Of a stretch of 64,000 bases of DNA, positions 1 through 7,860 are shown piece by piece. Both the position numbers and the translations under genes were made by a program. The stretch is taken from assembly GCA_045643285.1 (NCBI GenBank), contig JAZUKN010000101.1:92131-156130 (forward strand), given 5' to 3'. Below the pieces are notes generated by a model that was not told the DNA's origin, made no database searches, and saw nothing but the letters and a program-made list of their open reading frames with translations. Position 1 is the first letter of the stretch; each line of letters opens with the position of its first letter. This DNA comes from UMGS1696 sp045643285. GTDB taxonomy: Bacteria; Bacillota; Clostridia; Oscillospirales; CAG-272.

Positions 1-636
1 GAGACGATCGTCGCACGGCTCGAAGCAGGCGAATCGTGCGCGCTCATCACCGACGCAGGCACACCGGCGATAAGCGATCCCGGGGAGGACATAGTCCGGC
101 TGTGCGCCGAGCGGAACATTCCCGTAACGTCGATACCCGGATGCTGTGCGGCGGTGACGGCACTCACGCTGTCCGCCTTGAACACACGTCGGTTCTGCTT
201 TGAGGGATTCTTGCCCGTCGAGAAGAAAGAACGGCGCGAGCGGCTCGATGAAGTGAAAAACGAGACGCGGACTATGATTTTTTACGAAGCACCGCACAAG
301 CTACGCGGCACGCTCGACGATCTCGCAGAGACATTCGGCGCGGAAAGAAAGATCGCACTATGCCGTGAGCTTACGAAGCTGAACGAAGAAGTCGCACGGA
401 CGACGCTCGGCGAGGCAGTGGAGACATACAAGGAGCGCGAGCCGAGAGGAGAATATGTACTCGTCGTCGACGGCGCGTCGAAAACGGCTGAGGAATACCC
501 CGAAGATATAGCGGAGCACGTTGCCATGCTCGAAGCGGCAGGACTTTCCCGAATGGACGCGATCAAGGCGGCGGCAAAGCAAAGGGGCGTAAAGAAAAAC
601 GATATTTACGCGGCTGTGGCGAAAAAAGAGGAATAA
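1..636 (+). CDS. rsmI: 16S rRNA 2'-O-ribose C1402 methyltransferase RsmI (5' partial)
   Basis: RsmI methylates the 2'-O of C1402 in 16S rRNA using S-adenosylmethionine. The reading frame is open from base 1, so the start codon lies outside the window. The visible part begins in the conserved core: LITDAGTPAISDPG (from about base 46) is the family SAM/substrate loop, followed by IPVTSIPG, FEGFLP and MIFYEAPHKL. These are hallmark RsmI segments of the SirC/CbiF-type methylase fold. About 212 residues are visible of a usual length near 280, so roughly the first quarter is missing. The C-terminal helical extension (SRMDAIKAAAKQRGVKKNDIY) is intact. A separate lipoprotein gene follows after 63 bases. 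Confidence 0.95.
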   Translation, partial: ETIVARLEAGESCALITDAGTPAISDPGEDIVRLCAERNIPVTSIPGCCAAVTALTLSALNTRRFCFEGFLPVEKKERRERLDEVKNETRTMIFYEAPHKLRGTLDDLAETFGAERKIALCRELTKLNEEVARTTLGEAVETYKEREPRGEYVLVVDGASKTAEEYPEDIAEHVAMLEAAGLSRMDAIKAAAKQRGVKKNDIYAAVAKKEE

Positions 637-699
637 AAACCAAAAAAGCGGGAACATTTTTGTCTCCGCCGTCGTCTAACGAAAAAACGGAGGTGTATT

Positions 700-1104
700 A
701 TGAAGAAAATCGTTTCACTTTTTATCTGCATTATTATGCTGCTCGCGCTTGTCGGATGCGCCAGAAGCAGCACAAACAAGCTCGGACTGAACACGGACGG
801 CGTGAAGTCGGTCATGGTCAGCTCTCTTCCGTCGGTGAGAAAGGGTTACCTCTTTGACGGGGAGAAAGCAGAAAAGCTCGTCAATTATCTCACAGGACTT
901 GACCTGAAATCGAAATTTTCAGAAAATCCCGACGAATACACCGGTATGACGTGGGTAATTTCCATCGAATATGAAGACGGAAAGAACACAATCGTGTACC
1001 ACTTCGGAAATATGTTCATTAAAAACGGTGACGGTAGCTGGTTCAGGATGAACTATGAACAAGCGGAACAGCTTGATACACTGCTTGCAGAATTGAGCAA
1101 ATAA
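700..1104 (+). CDS. small lipoprotein of unknown function
   Basis: I do not recognise the family. The 134-residue protein starts with a lipoprotein signal peptide: KK, a hydrophobic stretch, and the lipobox ALVGC with the lipidated Cys at residue 21. It is therefore probably anchored on the outer face of the membrane. The mature part of about 110 residues is compact, mixed alpha/beta, with no cysteine pairs, catalytic motif or repeat that I can identify. An AACGGAGGTG ribosome binding site lies 9 bases before the ATG. A terminator at 1135-1163 follows, so the gene ends its transcription unit. The product is expected to be surface-exposed; nothing in the sequence shows its role. Confidence 0.8.
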   Translation: MKKIVSLFICIIMLLALVGCARSSTNKLGLNTDGVKSVMVSSLPSVRKGYLFDGEKAEKLVNYLTGLDLKSKFSENPDEYTGMTWVISIEYEDGKNTIVYHFGNMFIKNGDGSWFRMNYEQAEQLDTLLAELSK

Positions 1105-1134
1105 AAACAACAAAAAGAATAGCTTAAATCCCTT

Positions 1135-1163
1135 AAAACGTCTTGTAAAAGAGACGTTTTTCT
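1135..1163 (+). terminator. rho-independent terminator after the lipoprotein gene
   Basis: AACGTCT and AGACGTT arms around a short loop, followed by TTTTTCTGTT, 31 bases after the lipoprotein stop codon. The hairpin overlaps the -35 box of the nagA promoter. Confidence 0.75.
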
Positions 1164-1171
1164 GTTATAAT
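1143..1171 (+). promoter_or_regulatory. sigma-A type promoter for nagA
   Basis: TTGTAA (1143-1148), a 17-base spacer and TATAAT (1166-1171). The predicted start is about 30 bases ahead of the nagA start codon chosen here. The -35 box lies inside the preceding terminator. Confidence 0.7.
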
Positions 1172-1208
1172 GATATTCGTACAATTGTTGGAAAATTCGA
1201 GGACAAAT

Positions 1209-2345
1209 ATGCTCACTGTATTCAAAAACGGGTACGTCTACGATACGCCTGCCCGTTCGTTTGTGAAAAAAGATATTTTCGTCAAGGACGGATCACTCGT
1301 CGAGGGCGGCACACCCGACAAAGCCGTCGACTGCGAGGGGAAATACATCATTCCCGGTCTTGTCGACGTACACACGCACGGACGCGGCGGCTTTGACTTT
1401 AACACCGCATCAGAGGACGACATAAAGAAAATGCGCGTATCCTACGCAAAAGCCGGAACGACAACGATAATGGCAACGCTTGCGTCGGCTACCATGGATT
1501 CTCTTGAGTCCTCCGCCGACGCGATAAACAAAAATCGCACGGCTGAAAAAGGACTCGCAAATATCGCAGGGATCCACCTCGAGGGGCGGTACCTCAATCC
1601 GAAGAAGCGCGGCGCACACGCTGAATCACTTCTCGCTCCTCTTGACGCGGACGAAGCAGTAAATCTCACCGAAAAAATGATGCCTCTTCCCGTTCACGTT
1701 TCGGCGGCGCCTGAGCTTGACGGCGGAGAAGCGTTTACCAAAGCCCTCGTCTCACGCGGCGTGACCGTTGCGCTTGCACACAGCGACGCAACATTTGACG
1801 AAGCCGAAAACGCACTCTCGTGGGGTGCAACGGCGTTCACGCATACGTTCAACGCAATGCGCGCGATGCACCACCGCGAACCCGGACCCATGGTCGCGTC
1901 AATGCTCTCGGACGGCGCGTACACCGAAATAATCTGCGACGGACTTCACGTTCATCCGGCAATGATCGACCTTTGCGCGAGAGTGAAAGCGGACGGACGG
2001 CTCGTGCTTATCACCGATTCAATGGAAGCGGCAGGGTGCGCGGACGGCGACTACACTATCGCAGGTATGCCGGTCATCGTAAAGGACGGCAAGGCTGTAA
2101 CGTCCGACGGTGCGCTCGCCGGAAGCACGCTCGATATGTTCACCGCCGTGAAGAACTTCATGAAATTCACGAAAAAGCCGCTCGAAGATGCTCTCCCATG
2201 TGCGACGGTAAATCCCGCAAACGAGGTCGGCATCGCTGATGTATGCGGCTCGATTGAAACAGGCAAACGCGCGGACTTCATCATACTCACCGACAAAGAA
2301 AACCCCGAAATCGAATCGGTTTATATAAACGGAGAAATAATATAA
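1209..2345 (+). CDS. nagA: N-acetylglucosamine-6-phosphate deacetylase
   Basis: NagA deacetylates GlcNAc-6-phosphate to glucosamine-6-phosphate, the first committed step in recycling or using GlcNAc from cell walls and glycans. The 378-residue protein has the amidohydrolase metal motif VHTHGRGG near residue 55, the metal-binding glutamate in GIHLEGRYLNPKKRGAH, histidines in ALAHSDATFDEA and TAFTHTFNAM, and the catalytic aspartate in LITDSMEAAG. The ATG at 1209 is chosen over one at 1170 because it sits just after a GAGGA ribosome binding site and matches the family N-terminus; the upstream ATG overlaps the promoter. Neither nagB nor a sugar transporter is adjacent. It has its own promoter and is followed closely by metG, perhaps co-transcribed. 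Confidence 0.95.
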   Translation: MLTVFKNGYVYDTPARSFVKKDIFVKDGSLVEGGTPDKAVDCEGKYIIPGLVDVHTHGRGGFDFNTASEDDIKKMRVSYAKAGTTTIMATLASATMDSLESSADAINKNRTAEKGLANIAGIHLEGRYLNPKKRGAHAESLLAPLDADEAVNLTEKMMPLPVHVSAAPELDGGEAFTKALVSRGVTVALAHSDATFDEAENALSWGATAFTHTFNAMRAMHHREPGPMVASMLSDGAYTEIICDGLHVHPAMIDLCARVKADGRLVLITDSMEAAGCADGDYTIAGMPVIVKDGKAVTSDGALAGSTLDMFTAVKNFMKFTKKPLEDALPCATVNPANEVGIADVCGSIETGKRADFIILTDKENPEIESVYINGEII

Positions 2346-2365
2346 GAAAACAGGAGACAGATAAA

Positions 2366-4318
2366 ATGGCAGAAAAAGGAAAATTCTACATCACGACGCC
2401 GATATACTACCCGTCGAGCAATCTTCATATCGGACACGCTTACTGCACCGTGGCGACGGACACAATGGCGCGCTACAAGAGACTTCAGGGCTACGATGTT
2501 CTCTTCCTCACGGGTACGGACGAGCACGGTCTGAAGATCGAAGAAAAAGCAAAAGCCGCAGGCATCACGCCGAAGCAGTTTGTCGACAACATCGTCGAAG
2601 GACCGCGCGGCGTAAAGGACCTCTGGAAGCTGATGAACATCTCCTACGACCGCTTCATCCGCACGACCGACGATTATCACGCGCAGTCGATACAGAAGAT
2701 ATTCAATCTGATGTACGAAAAGGGAGATATCTACAAGAGCTCCTACACGGGAATGTACTGCACGCCGTGCGAGAGCTTCTGGACCGAAAGTCAGCTCGTC
2801 GACGGCAAATGCCCCGATTGCGGACGCGAAGTTCATCCTGCCGAAGAAGAAGCATACTTCTTCCGTATGTCAAAATACGCGCCGAGAGTGCGTGAGCTTC
2901 TGCTCTCCGGTGATTTTCTCGAACCCGCGTCCCGTGTAAACGAAATGGTCAACAACTTCATCGACTGCGAGGGCGGACTTCAGGACCTCTGCATTTCCCG
3001 TACCACATTCACATGGGGAATACCTGTTGACTTCGATCCGAAGCACGTTGTCTACGTCTGGCTTGACGCGCTGTTCAACTACACGACCGCGCTCGGACTC
3101 TATAACGACAAATATAACGACTACGAAAAGTACTGGCCGGCTGACGTTCACTTCATCGGTAAGGAGATCGTCCGCTTCCACTCGATCTACTGGCCTGCAT
3201 TCCTGATGTCGCTTGACTTGCCGCTTCCGAAGAAGATCTTCGGTCACGGCTGGCTCAATTTCAACGGCGAAAAAATGTCGAAATCGCGCGGAAATGTGGT
3301 CGACCCGTACATTCTCGCAGAACGCTACGGCGTTGACGCGCTCCGTTACTTCTTAATGCGCGACTTCCCGTTCGGCTCAGACGGCAACTTCTCGAACGAG
3401 CTTCTGTTCTCGCGTATCAATACAGATCTTGCGAACGACCTCGGCAACCTCGTTTCCCGTACCGTCGCCATGGTCGAAAAATACTTCGGCGGCGCGCTTC
3501 CGACTGAGAGAGAAGCCGATCCCGTGGACGACGAAATGCTCGCCATGGTGGCAGGACTGCGCGACGTTTACGAAGAACAAATGGAGAAATTCGCGTTCCA
3601 GAACGGACTTGCCGAAATCTTCAAGGTCATATCCCGTGCGAATAAATATATAGACGAAACGGCACCGTGGGCGCTCGCAAAGGATGAAAAGAAGCGCGCG
3701 CGCCTTGCGACTGTCATGTATAATCTTCTTGAAACGATCCGTATCTGTGCCGTTCTTCTCCAGCCCGTGCTGACCGAATCGACGCAGAAGATATTCGCCC
3801 AGATCGGCGCAGGTGACGCTACGACTTGGGACTCTGCCGCACAGTTCGGTGTACTTCCGGCTGACGTGAAAGTCACAAAGGGCGAGACGCTGTTCCCGAG
3901 AATCGACGTTCAGAAAGAGCTCGAAGAGCTTGAAAAGCTCCAGAAGAAGCCTCAAGAGCCGAAAGCAGACGCAAAGCCCGAAAAGCCCGAAGGTATCGCG
4001 CAGATCGGCATCGACGACTTCATGGGAGTAGAGCTTCGCACGGCCGAGATAAAGACCTGCGAGAAGATACCGAAAGCGAAGAAGCTCTTAAAGCTGACCG
4101 TTGACCTCGGTTACGAAGAACGCACGGTCTGCTCCGGAATCGCAAAATTCTACGAGCCCGAAGCACTCATCGGAAAGAAAATCATCCTTGTCGCTAACCT
4201 CAAACCTGCGGTTCTCTGCGGTATAGAATCGAACGGAATGATCCTCGCGTCCGGGGAAGAGACGGTCCGCGTCGTGTTCCTCGATCCCGAAACACCGCTC
4301 GGCGAAAGAGTCAGATAA
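2366..4318 (+). CDS. metG: methionyl-tRNA synthetase
   Basis: MetRS charges tRNA-Met with methionine. The 650-residue protein carries the class I HIGH motif (PIYYPSSNLHIGHAY, residues about 12-26) and the KMSKS loop (GEKMSKSRGN, about residue 305). A zinc knuckle, CTPC...CPDC, lies near residues 132-152. The C-terminal 105 residues form an EMAP-II/Trbp111-type tRNA-binding OB fold (FMGVELRTAEI...GIESNGMILAS) joined by a lysine/proline-rich linker. This is the long, dimerising bacterial form. The stop codon overlaps the ATG of tatD (TAATG), so the two genes are translationally coupled, a common bacterial pair. No T-box is visible upstream. Confidence 0.98.
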   Translation: MAEKGKFYITTPIYYPSSNLHIGHAYCTVATDTMARYKRLQGYDVLFLTGTDEHGLKIEEKAKAAGITPKQFVDNIVEGPRGVKDLWKLMNISYDRFIRTTDDYHAQSIQKIFNLMYEKGDIYKSSYTGMYCTPCESFWTESQLVDGKCPDCGREVHPAEEEAYFFRMSKYAPRVRELLLSGDFLEPASRVNEMVNNFIDCEGGLQDLCISRTTFTWGIPVDFDPKHVVYVWLDALFNYTTALGLYNDKYNDYEKYWPADVHFIGKEIVRFHSIYWPAFLMSLDLPLPKKIFGHGWLNFNGEKMSKSRGNVVDPYILAERYGVDALRYFLMRDFPFGSDGNFSNELLFSRINTDLANDLGNLVSRTVAMVEKYFGGALPTEREADPVDDEMLAMVAGLRDVYEEQMEKFAFQNGLAEIFKVISRANKYIDETAPWALAKDEKKRARLATVMYNLLETIRICAVLLQPVLTESTQKIFAQIGAGDATTWDSAAQFGVLPADVKVTKGETLFPRIDVQKELEELEKLQKKPQEPKADAKPEKPEGIAQIGIDDFMGVELRTAEIKTCEKIPKAKKLLKLTVDLGYEERTVCSGIAKFYEPEALIGKKIILVANLKPAVLCGIESNGMILASGEETVRVVFLDPETPLGERVR

Positions 4319-5106
4319 TGCAATTATTCGATTCACACGCGCACTACGACGACCGCCGTTTTGACGAAGAATTTGACGGCGGCGGACGCGGCGCACTACT
4401 GAAAGCACACTCGCTCGGAGTGGAATATATAGCAAACATCGGCTCGTCGATCCGCACGTCCGAAAACTCCGTCGCGCTTGCCGAAGAGTTCCCGTTCGTC
4501 GTTGCGGCAGTGGGCATCCACCCGTCCGACGCGCAGGAAATACCGGCAGGCGAGACAGACCGAGCGCTTGCGCGGATAGAAGAGCTTGCACACCACGAAA
4601 AAGTCCGCGCAATCGGGGAGATCGGCTACGACTACCACTGGGAGCCTGTCGATAAAGAGCGGCAGACGTACTTCTTCGACGCACAAATGGAAATTGCGAA
4701 AAGGGCAGGGCTGCCGGTGATCATCCACTCGCGCGACGCCATGGGAGATACGTTCGATCTTCTCGCGCGGCATTCCGAAGTGACGGGAACGCTCCACTCG
4801 TACAGCGGACACGCGGAAGGCGCACGTCAGCTTGCGGCGAAGGGGTGGTATATATCATTCTCCGGTCCCGTGACGTACAAAAACGCGAACAAGGTGAAAG
4901 AATCCGCGGCGGCTGTCCCGTCAGACAGAATACTGATAGAGACGGACTGCCCGTATCTGCCGCCCGTTCCGCACAGAGGAGAGACGAACTATTCGGGCTA
5001 CCTCCACTACACCTGCGAGGCAGTCGCCGAGATACGCGGCATCACACCCGACGAAGCTGCACGGCTGACATGCGAGAACGCAAAACGGTTTTACGGAATT
5101 GAATAA
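4318..5106 (+). CDS. tatD: TatD family metal-dependent DNase
   Basis: TatD-family hydrolases are metal-dependent 3'-5' exonucleases linked to DNA repair and quality control. This 262-residue protein is full length. Metal ligands are visible in order: DSHAHYDD (residues 4-11), EIGYDYHW (about 101), VIIHSRDA (about 138), GTLHSYSG (about 160) and ETDCPYLPP (about 209). The start overlaps the metG stop codon. A strong terminator follows the stop within 4 bases, so it is the last gene of the unit that includes metG. The biological substrate of this copy cannot be told from sequence. Confidence 0.95.
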   Translation: MQLFDSHAHYDDRRFDEEFDGGGRGALLKAHSLGVEYIANIGSSIRTSENSVALAEEFPFVVAAVGIHPSDAQEIPAGETDRALARIEELAHHEKVRAIGEIGYDYHWEPVDKERQTYFFDAQMEIAKRAGLPVIIHSRDAMGDTFDLLARHSEVTGTLHSYSGHAEGARQLAAKGWYISFSGPVTYKNANKVKESAAAVPSDRILIETDCPYLPPVPHRGETNYSGYLHYTCEAVAEIRGITPDEAARLTCENAKRFYGIE

Positions 5107-5109
5107 TTG

Positions 5110-5145
5110 AAAAAGACGGAAGAATTGTTTTCTTCCGTCTTTTTG
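5110..5145 (+). terminator. rho-independent terminator after tatD
   Basis: AAAAAGACGGAAGAA and TTCTTCCGTCTTTTT form a perfect stem around a short loop with a T-rich tail. Confidence 0.9.
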
Positions 5146-5146
5146 T

Positions 5147-5210
5147 GTGAAGCTCGACGCAGTCCCTCAATCTGTCTGCCGCTATAAAAACAAAGTCCAC
5201 AAAAGTGGAC
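5147..5210 (+). repeat. first copy of a duplicated tRNA-terminator flank
   Basis: About 64 bases starting GTGAAGCTCGACGCAGT and ending in the hairpin GTCCACAAAAGTGGAC. They recur with few changes at 5299-5365, next to tRNA-Gln. The bases after this copy (5211-5250) contain GCAGGATTCGTGACCTGC, close to the T-arm of tRNA-Gln, suggesting a decayed second tRNA gene. The rest of the 5211-5298 stretch shows nothing I can name. Confidence 0.6.
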
Positions 5211-5298
5211 AAATTCCGCGCAGGATTCGTGACCTGCCGCTTATTGCCTACGGCAAACGCTGCGAGCTTCCCGTTGATAAATGCAGGTTTACAGTTTA

Positions 5299-5365
5299 GT
5301 GAGAAGCTCGATGCAGTTCCTCAATCTGTCTGCCGCATATAAAAATAAAGTCCACAAAAGTGGAC
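5299..5365 (+). repeat. second copy of the duplicated flank
   Basis: Matches 5147-5210 nearly base for base through TCAATCTGTCTGCCGC and the GTCCACAAAAGTGGAC hairpin. Here the hairpin keeps its flanking A and T runs and acts as the tRNA-Gln terminator. Confidence 0.6.
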
Positions 5366-5375
5366 TTTATTTTTA
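5341..5375 (-). terminator. terminator of tRNA-Gln
   Basis: AAAAATAAAGTCCAC, loop AAAA, then GTGGACTTTATTTTT: a perfect stem with T runs on both strands, 3 bases from the 3' end of the minus-strand tRNA. Confidence 0.85.
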
Positions 5376-5377
5376 TA

Positions 5378-5449
5378 CAGGGGTAGCAGGATTCGGACCT
5401 GCGAATACAGCAGTCAAAGTGCTGTGTCTTACCGCTTGACGATACCCCT
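5378..5449 (-). tRNA. tRNA-Gln (anticodon TTG)
   Basis: Read on the minus strand, the gene begins AGGGGTATCGTCAAGCGG, with a 7-bp acceptor stem closed by a weak A-T pair, as is usual for tRNA-Gln. The anticodon arm is CAGCACTTTGACTGCTG with anticodon TTG. The T-arm is GCAGGTCCGAATCCTGC and the discriminator base is G. CCA is not encoded. It has its own promoter and terminator, so it is a single-gene unit. Confidence 0.95.
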
Positions 5450-5459
5450 ATTTGCGTGA

Positions 5460-5488
5460 ATTATATCACATCTGTGTGGAAATGTCAA
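5460..5488 (-). promoter_or_regulatory. promoter for tRNA-Gln
   Basis: On the minus strand: TTGACA (5483-5488), a 17-base spacer and TATAAT (5460-5465), a consensus promoter ending 10 bases before the tRNA. Confidence 0.9.
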
Positions 5489-5507
5489 TACAAAACCGCG
5501 TTAACTC

Positions 5508-5540
5508 AAAAAATCTCACGCCCGAGGACGTGAGATTTTT
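5508..5540 (-). terminator. terminator of the phosphofructokinase gene
   Basis: AAAAAATCTCACG and CGTGAGATTTTT form a stem around an 8-base loop, 34 bases beyond the minus-strand stop codon. It can also work in the plus direction. Confidence 0.85.
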
Positions 5541-5573
5541 CACATTTCTTATTCTCTATTCACTATTATTTCT

Positions 5574-6830
5574 TCACTCGATCACAAACTGCACCGGCAG
5601 ACCGTCCTTCCATACGGGCGTCGATTCTCCTACGATAAGCGGACGGATGTATTCGAGACATTCGTCTGTCACATCGTTGCCGGCTTCGTTTATGAAGTCT
5701 CTCGGAACGGCTCGGACAGCGTTTGCGATTTTCGTAACGTCTGTCGGCTCGTAGGCGATCCCGTATTTCTCGCCGCCTTTGCGCTTCATCGCTATCATCG
5801 CGCCCGTGATGCCCGTCGATGCCGCATTTACTGCAGTTTTGCCGCAGTTCACGGATTCGTCAAGGTCGGTCTTCGACGTGAGATGAGCCGCACAACGCTG
5901 GGGAAGATTCAGCTCAATAGAGCGTACCTTGCAGCCGAAATGCTCTTTTACAGCCATTTCAAGCGCTTTCGCCGTGCCTGCGAGATATTTGTGACCGAAT
6001 ACGTCCGTTGCACCGCTTTGCGATCCCTCTCCGACATAGTGACCGTCGGCGAATCTCGCGCCCTCGGAAACCGCTACAACGATGTTCGGGTGTACCTTGA
6101 AAGCCTCTTCGATGTCGCGGAAGAATCCGTCCATTGAGAAATCAACTTCGGGGAGATAAACATAGTCGGTCTTTATGCCGTTTATTACTCTCGGAAGAGC
6201 TGCTGCTGCTGTCAGCCAACCTGCGTCGCGTCCCATTATCTCAACTATCGTTACGGCTTTAACCGTGTAGACGGAGCAGTCGCGGATTATCTCCTGCATC
6301 GTAGTTGCGATGTACTTCGCGGCTGAACCGAAGCCCGGTGTATGATCCGTGCCGTCGAGGTCGTTGTCGATAGTCTTCGGAACACCCATGACGCGCATCT
6401 CGTAGTCGGAGGTGCGGAGGTATTCCGTCAGCTTTGCAACGGTGTCCATGGAATCGTTGCCGCCGATGTAGAAGAAATAGCGGATGTCGTATTTTTTGAA
6501 CAGTGAAACGAGATTTTCAAAGAACGCAGGGTCGTCCGACGGCTTCGGGAGCTTCTTTCTGCAAGAGCCGAGCGCGGACGCCGGAGTCGTGATGAGCTGA
6601 TTCAGCTTGTACTCGTCGAGAGTGCCGTCGCCTTTGTCAAAAAGCGCGCCGAGATCGCACATTCTTTCTCCGATGAAGCCCTCGATGCCGTTACGCATAC
6701 CGTAGAGCTTTGTTATCGAATCCTTGTTTGAGAAAAATCCGCTTATTACTCCTGCAAGGGAGGCGTTGATTGCCGCAGTAGGTCCGCCGGACTGTCCGAC
6801 GACTGCCGCACCGCGAAGAATTTTATCCAT
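5574..6830 (-). CDS. PPi-dependent 6-phosphofructokinase
   Basis: This enzyme phosphorylates fructose-6-phosphate at C1; the residues suggest pyrophosphate rather than ATP as donor. In the 418-residue protein the donor-site motif reads GGND at residues 123-126, with Asp where ATP enzymes have Gly104 (E. coli numbering). The catalytic motif is PKTIDND (151-157), with Lys where ATP enzymes have Gly124. Both changes are the textbook marks of PPi-PFK. The Asn in GGND replaces the more usual Asp. FGSAAKYIATTMQEI and the MGRDAGWL segment are also family-typical. It has a consensus promoter and its own terminator. A reversible PPi enzyme would suit energy-limited fermentation together with pgk, tpiA and ldh in this window. 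Confidence 0.9.
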   Translation of the reverse strand: MDKILRGAAVVGQSGGPTAAINASLAGVISGFFSNKDSITKLYGMRNGIEGFIGERMCDLGALFDKGDGTLDEYKLNQLITTPASALGSCRKKLPKPSDDPAFFENLVSLFKKYDIRYFFYIGGNDSMDTVAKLTEYLRTSDYEMRVMGVPKTIDNDLDGTDHTPGFGSAAKYIATTMQEIIRDCSVYTVKAVTIVEIMGRDAGWLTAAAALPRVINGIKTDYVYLPEVDFSMDGFFRDIEEAFKVHPNIVVAVSEGARFADGHYVGEGSQSGATDVFGHKYLAGTAKALEMAVKEHFGCKVRSIELNLPQRCAAHLTSKTDLDESVNCGKTAVNAASTGITGAMIAMKRKGGEKYGIAYEPTDVTKIANAVRAVPRDFINEAGNDVTDECLEYIRPLIVGESTPVWKDGLPVQFVIE

Positions 6831-6879
6831 GGCAGTGTCCTCTTTTCAGTTGTTTTTTGTCATATCATGTTCATTCCAT

Positions 6880-6908
6880 ATAATAGCACAACGCGCGCGC
6901 CGTGTCAA
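6880..6908 (-). promoter_or_regulatory. promoter for the phosphofructokinase gene
   Basis: On the minus strand: TTGACA (6903-6908), a 17-base spacer and TATTAT (6880-6885). The spacer is very GC-rich (alternating CG). Confidence 0.8.
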
Positions 6909-6974
6909 CCGAAGAAAGCGTAACTTTTTTTCTGTCGGTGCCATATTGTGACACGTTTTTCATAAACTGCCGTA

Positions 6975-6980
6975 TATAAT
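6975..6980 (+). promoter_or_regulatory. possible -10 box upstream of spoIIAA
   Basis: TATAAT lies 34 bases before the spoIIAA ATG, but no good -35 is found at 16-18 bases. A sigma-H style AGGAAT/GAAT pair, known for this operon in Bacillus, is not evident. Weak call. Confidence 0.35.
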
Positions 6981-7014
6981 GTACGCAGAACGACTGAAAG
7001 GCATGGACTAAAAA

Positions 7015-7362
7015 ATGACAGGAGAAGAAAACGAGGTAAGAACGATCATGAACGGCGGCACGATGACCGTGATGCTCGGCGGCGACATCGACCACCATAA
7101 CGCACGCGAGATACGCGGCAAGATCGACACGAAAATGTTCATCGCTCGTCCGGATGAGCTTGTGCTCGATCTTTCGCAGGTCTGCTTTATGGATTCGTCG
7201 GGACTCGGGCTGATACTCGGGCGGTACTCAAAGGCGACGGAACTCGGAATCGGCTTCAGAGTAGTGAATCCGTCGGCGGAGATACGGCGCATCCTCGATC
7301 TTGCGGGGACGGAAAGGCTTATCATTATTGACAACACATACAGAAAAGGAGAGAAGATCTGA
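7015..7362 (+). CDS. spoIIAA: anti-sigma F factor antagonist SpoIIAA
   Basis: SpoIIAA is the STAS-domain anti-anti-sigma factor. When unphosphorylated it binds SpoIIAB and frees sigma-F in the forespore. The 115-residue protein matches the usual length of about 117. GDIDHHNA (residues 23-30) corresponds to the GELDHH segment of the Bacillus protein. FMDSSGLGLILGRY (58-71) carries the serine phosphorylated by SpoIIAB, Ser61 here. The ATG at 7015 gives the normal N-terminal length; a later ATG at 7048 would cut the first strand. The stop codon is directly followed by the spoIIAB ATG. Its presence together with spoIIAB and sigF shows the organism has the core forespore switch. Confidence 0.95.
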   Translation: MTGEENEVRTIMNGGTMTVMLGGDIDHHNAREIRGKIDTKMFIARPDELVLDLSQVCFMDSSGLGLILGRYSKATELGIGFRVVNPSAEIRRILDLAGTERLIIIDNTYRKGEKI

Positions 7363-7815
7363 ATGAGAAAGAAAATCGAAACGGTGAACGAGACGCGCGT
7401 GATGTTCCCGTCGTACTCGGTGAACGAGGCGTTTGCGCGGTCTGTCGCGGCGGCGTTCTGCGCTCAGATGAACCCGACCTACGACGAGCTGTCGGACATC
7501 AAATGTGCGGTGTCGGAGGCGGTGACAAACGCCGTAGTCCACGGCTACAGGGACAAGATCGGCGAGATCACAATGATACTGAAAATGACAGGCGAGAGGG
7601 TACTGCACATCGAGATACGCGACAAAGGGTGCGGCATCCCGAACATTGAAGAAGCTATGCGTCCTCTTTACACGACGTCTCCCGACGACGAGCGGAGCGG
7701 CATGGGATTCACGATAATCGAAAACTTCATGGATTCGCTCAGAGTCGCGTCCGCTGTAGGAAAAGGAACGAGAGTTATTATGACAAAGAAGCTGTCGAAG
7801 CTGCCGAGAAGATGA
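7363..7815 (+). CDS. spoIIAB: anti-sigma F factor / serine kinase SpoIIAB
   Basis: SpoIIAB binds and inhibits sigma-F and phosphorylates SpoIIAA using ATP. The 150-residue protein has a GHKL ATPase fold: N box SEAVTNAVVHGY (about 50-61), G1 box IRDKGCGIP (about 85-93) and G2 box SGMGFTIIENFMD (about 111-123). Length and motifs are standard. It abuts spoIIAA with no gap, and sigF follows after 45 bases, the canonical operon order. Confidence 0.96.
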   Translation: MRKKIETVNETRVMFPSYSVNEAFARSVAAAFCAQMNPTYDELSDIKCAVSEAVTNAVVHGYRDKIGEITMILKMTGERVLHIEIRDKGCGIPNIEEAMRPLYTTSPDDERSGMGFTIIENFMDSLRVASAVGKGTRVIMTKKLSKLPRR

Positions 7816-7860
7816 TACATAGCGGATTTTTCCGCGAAAAAAAGACAGGCGGTAAATGAC

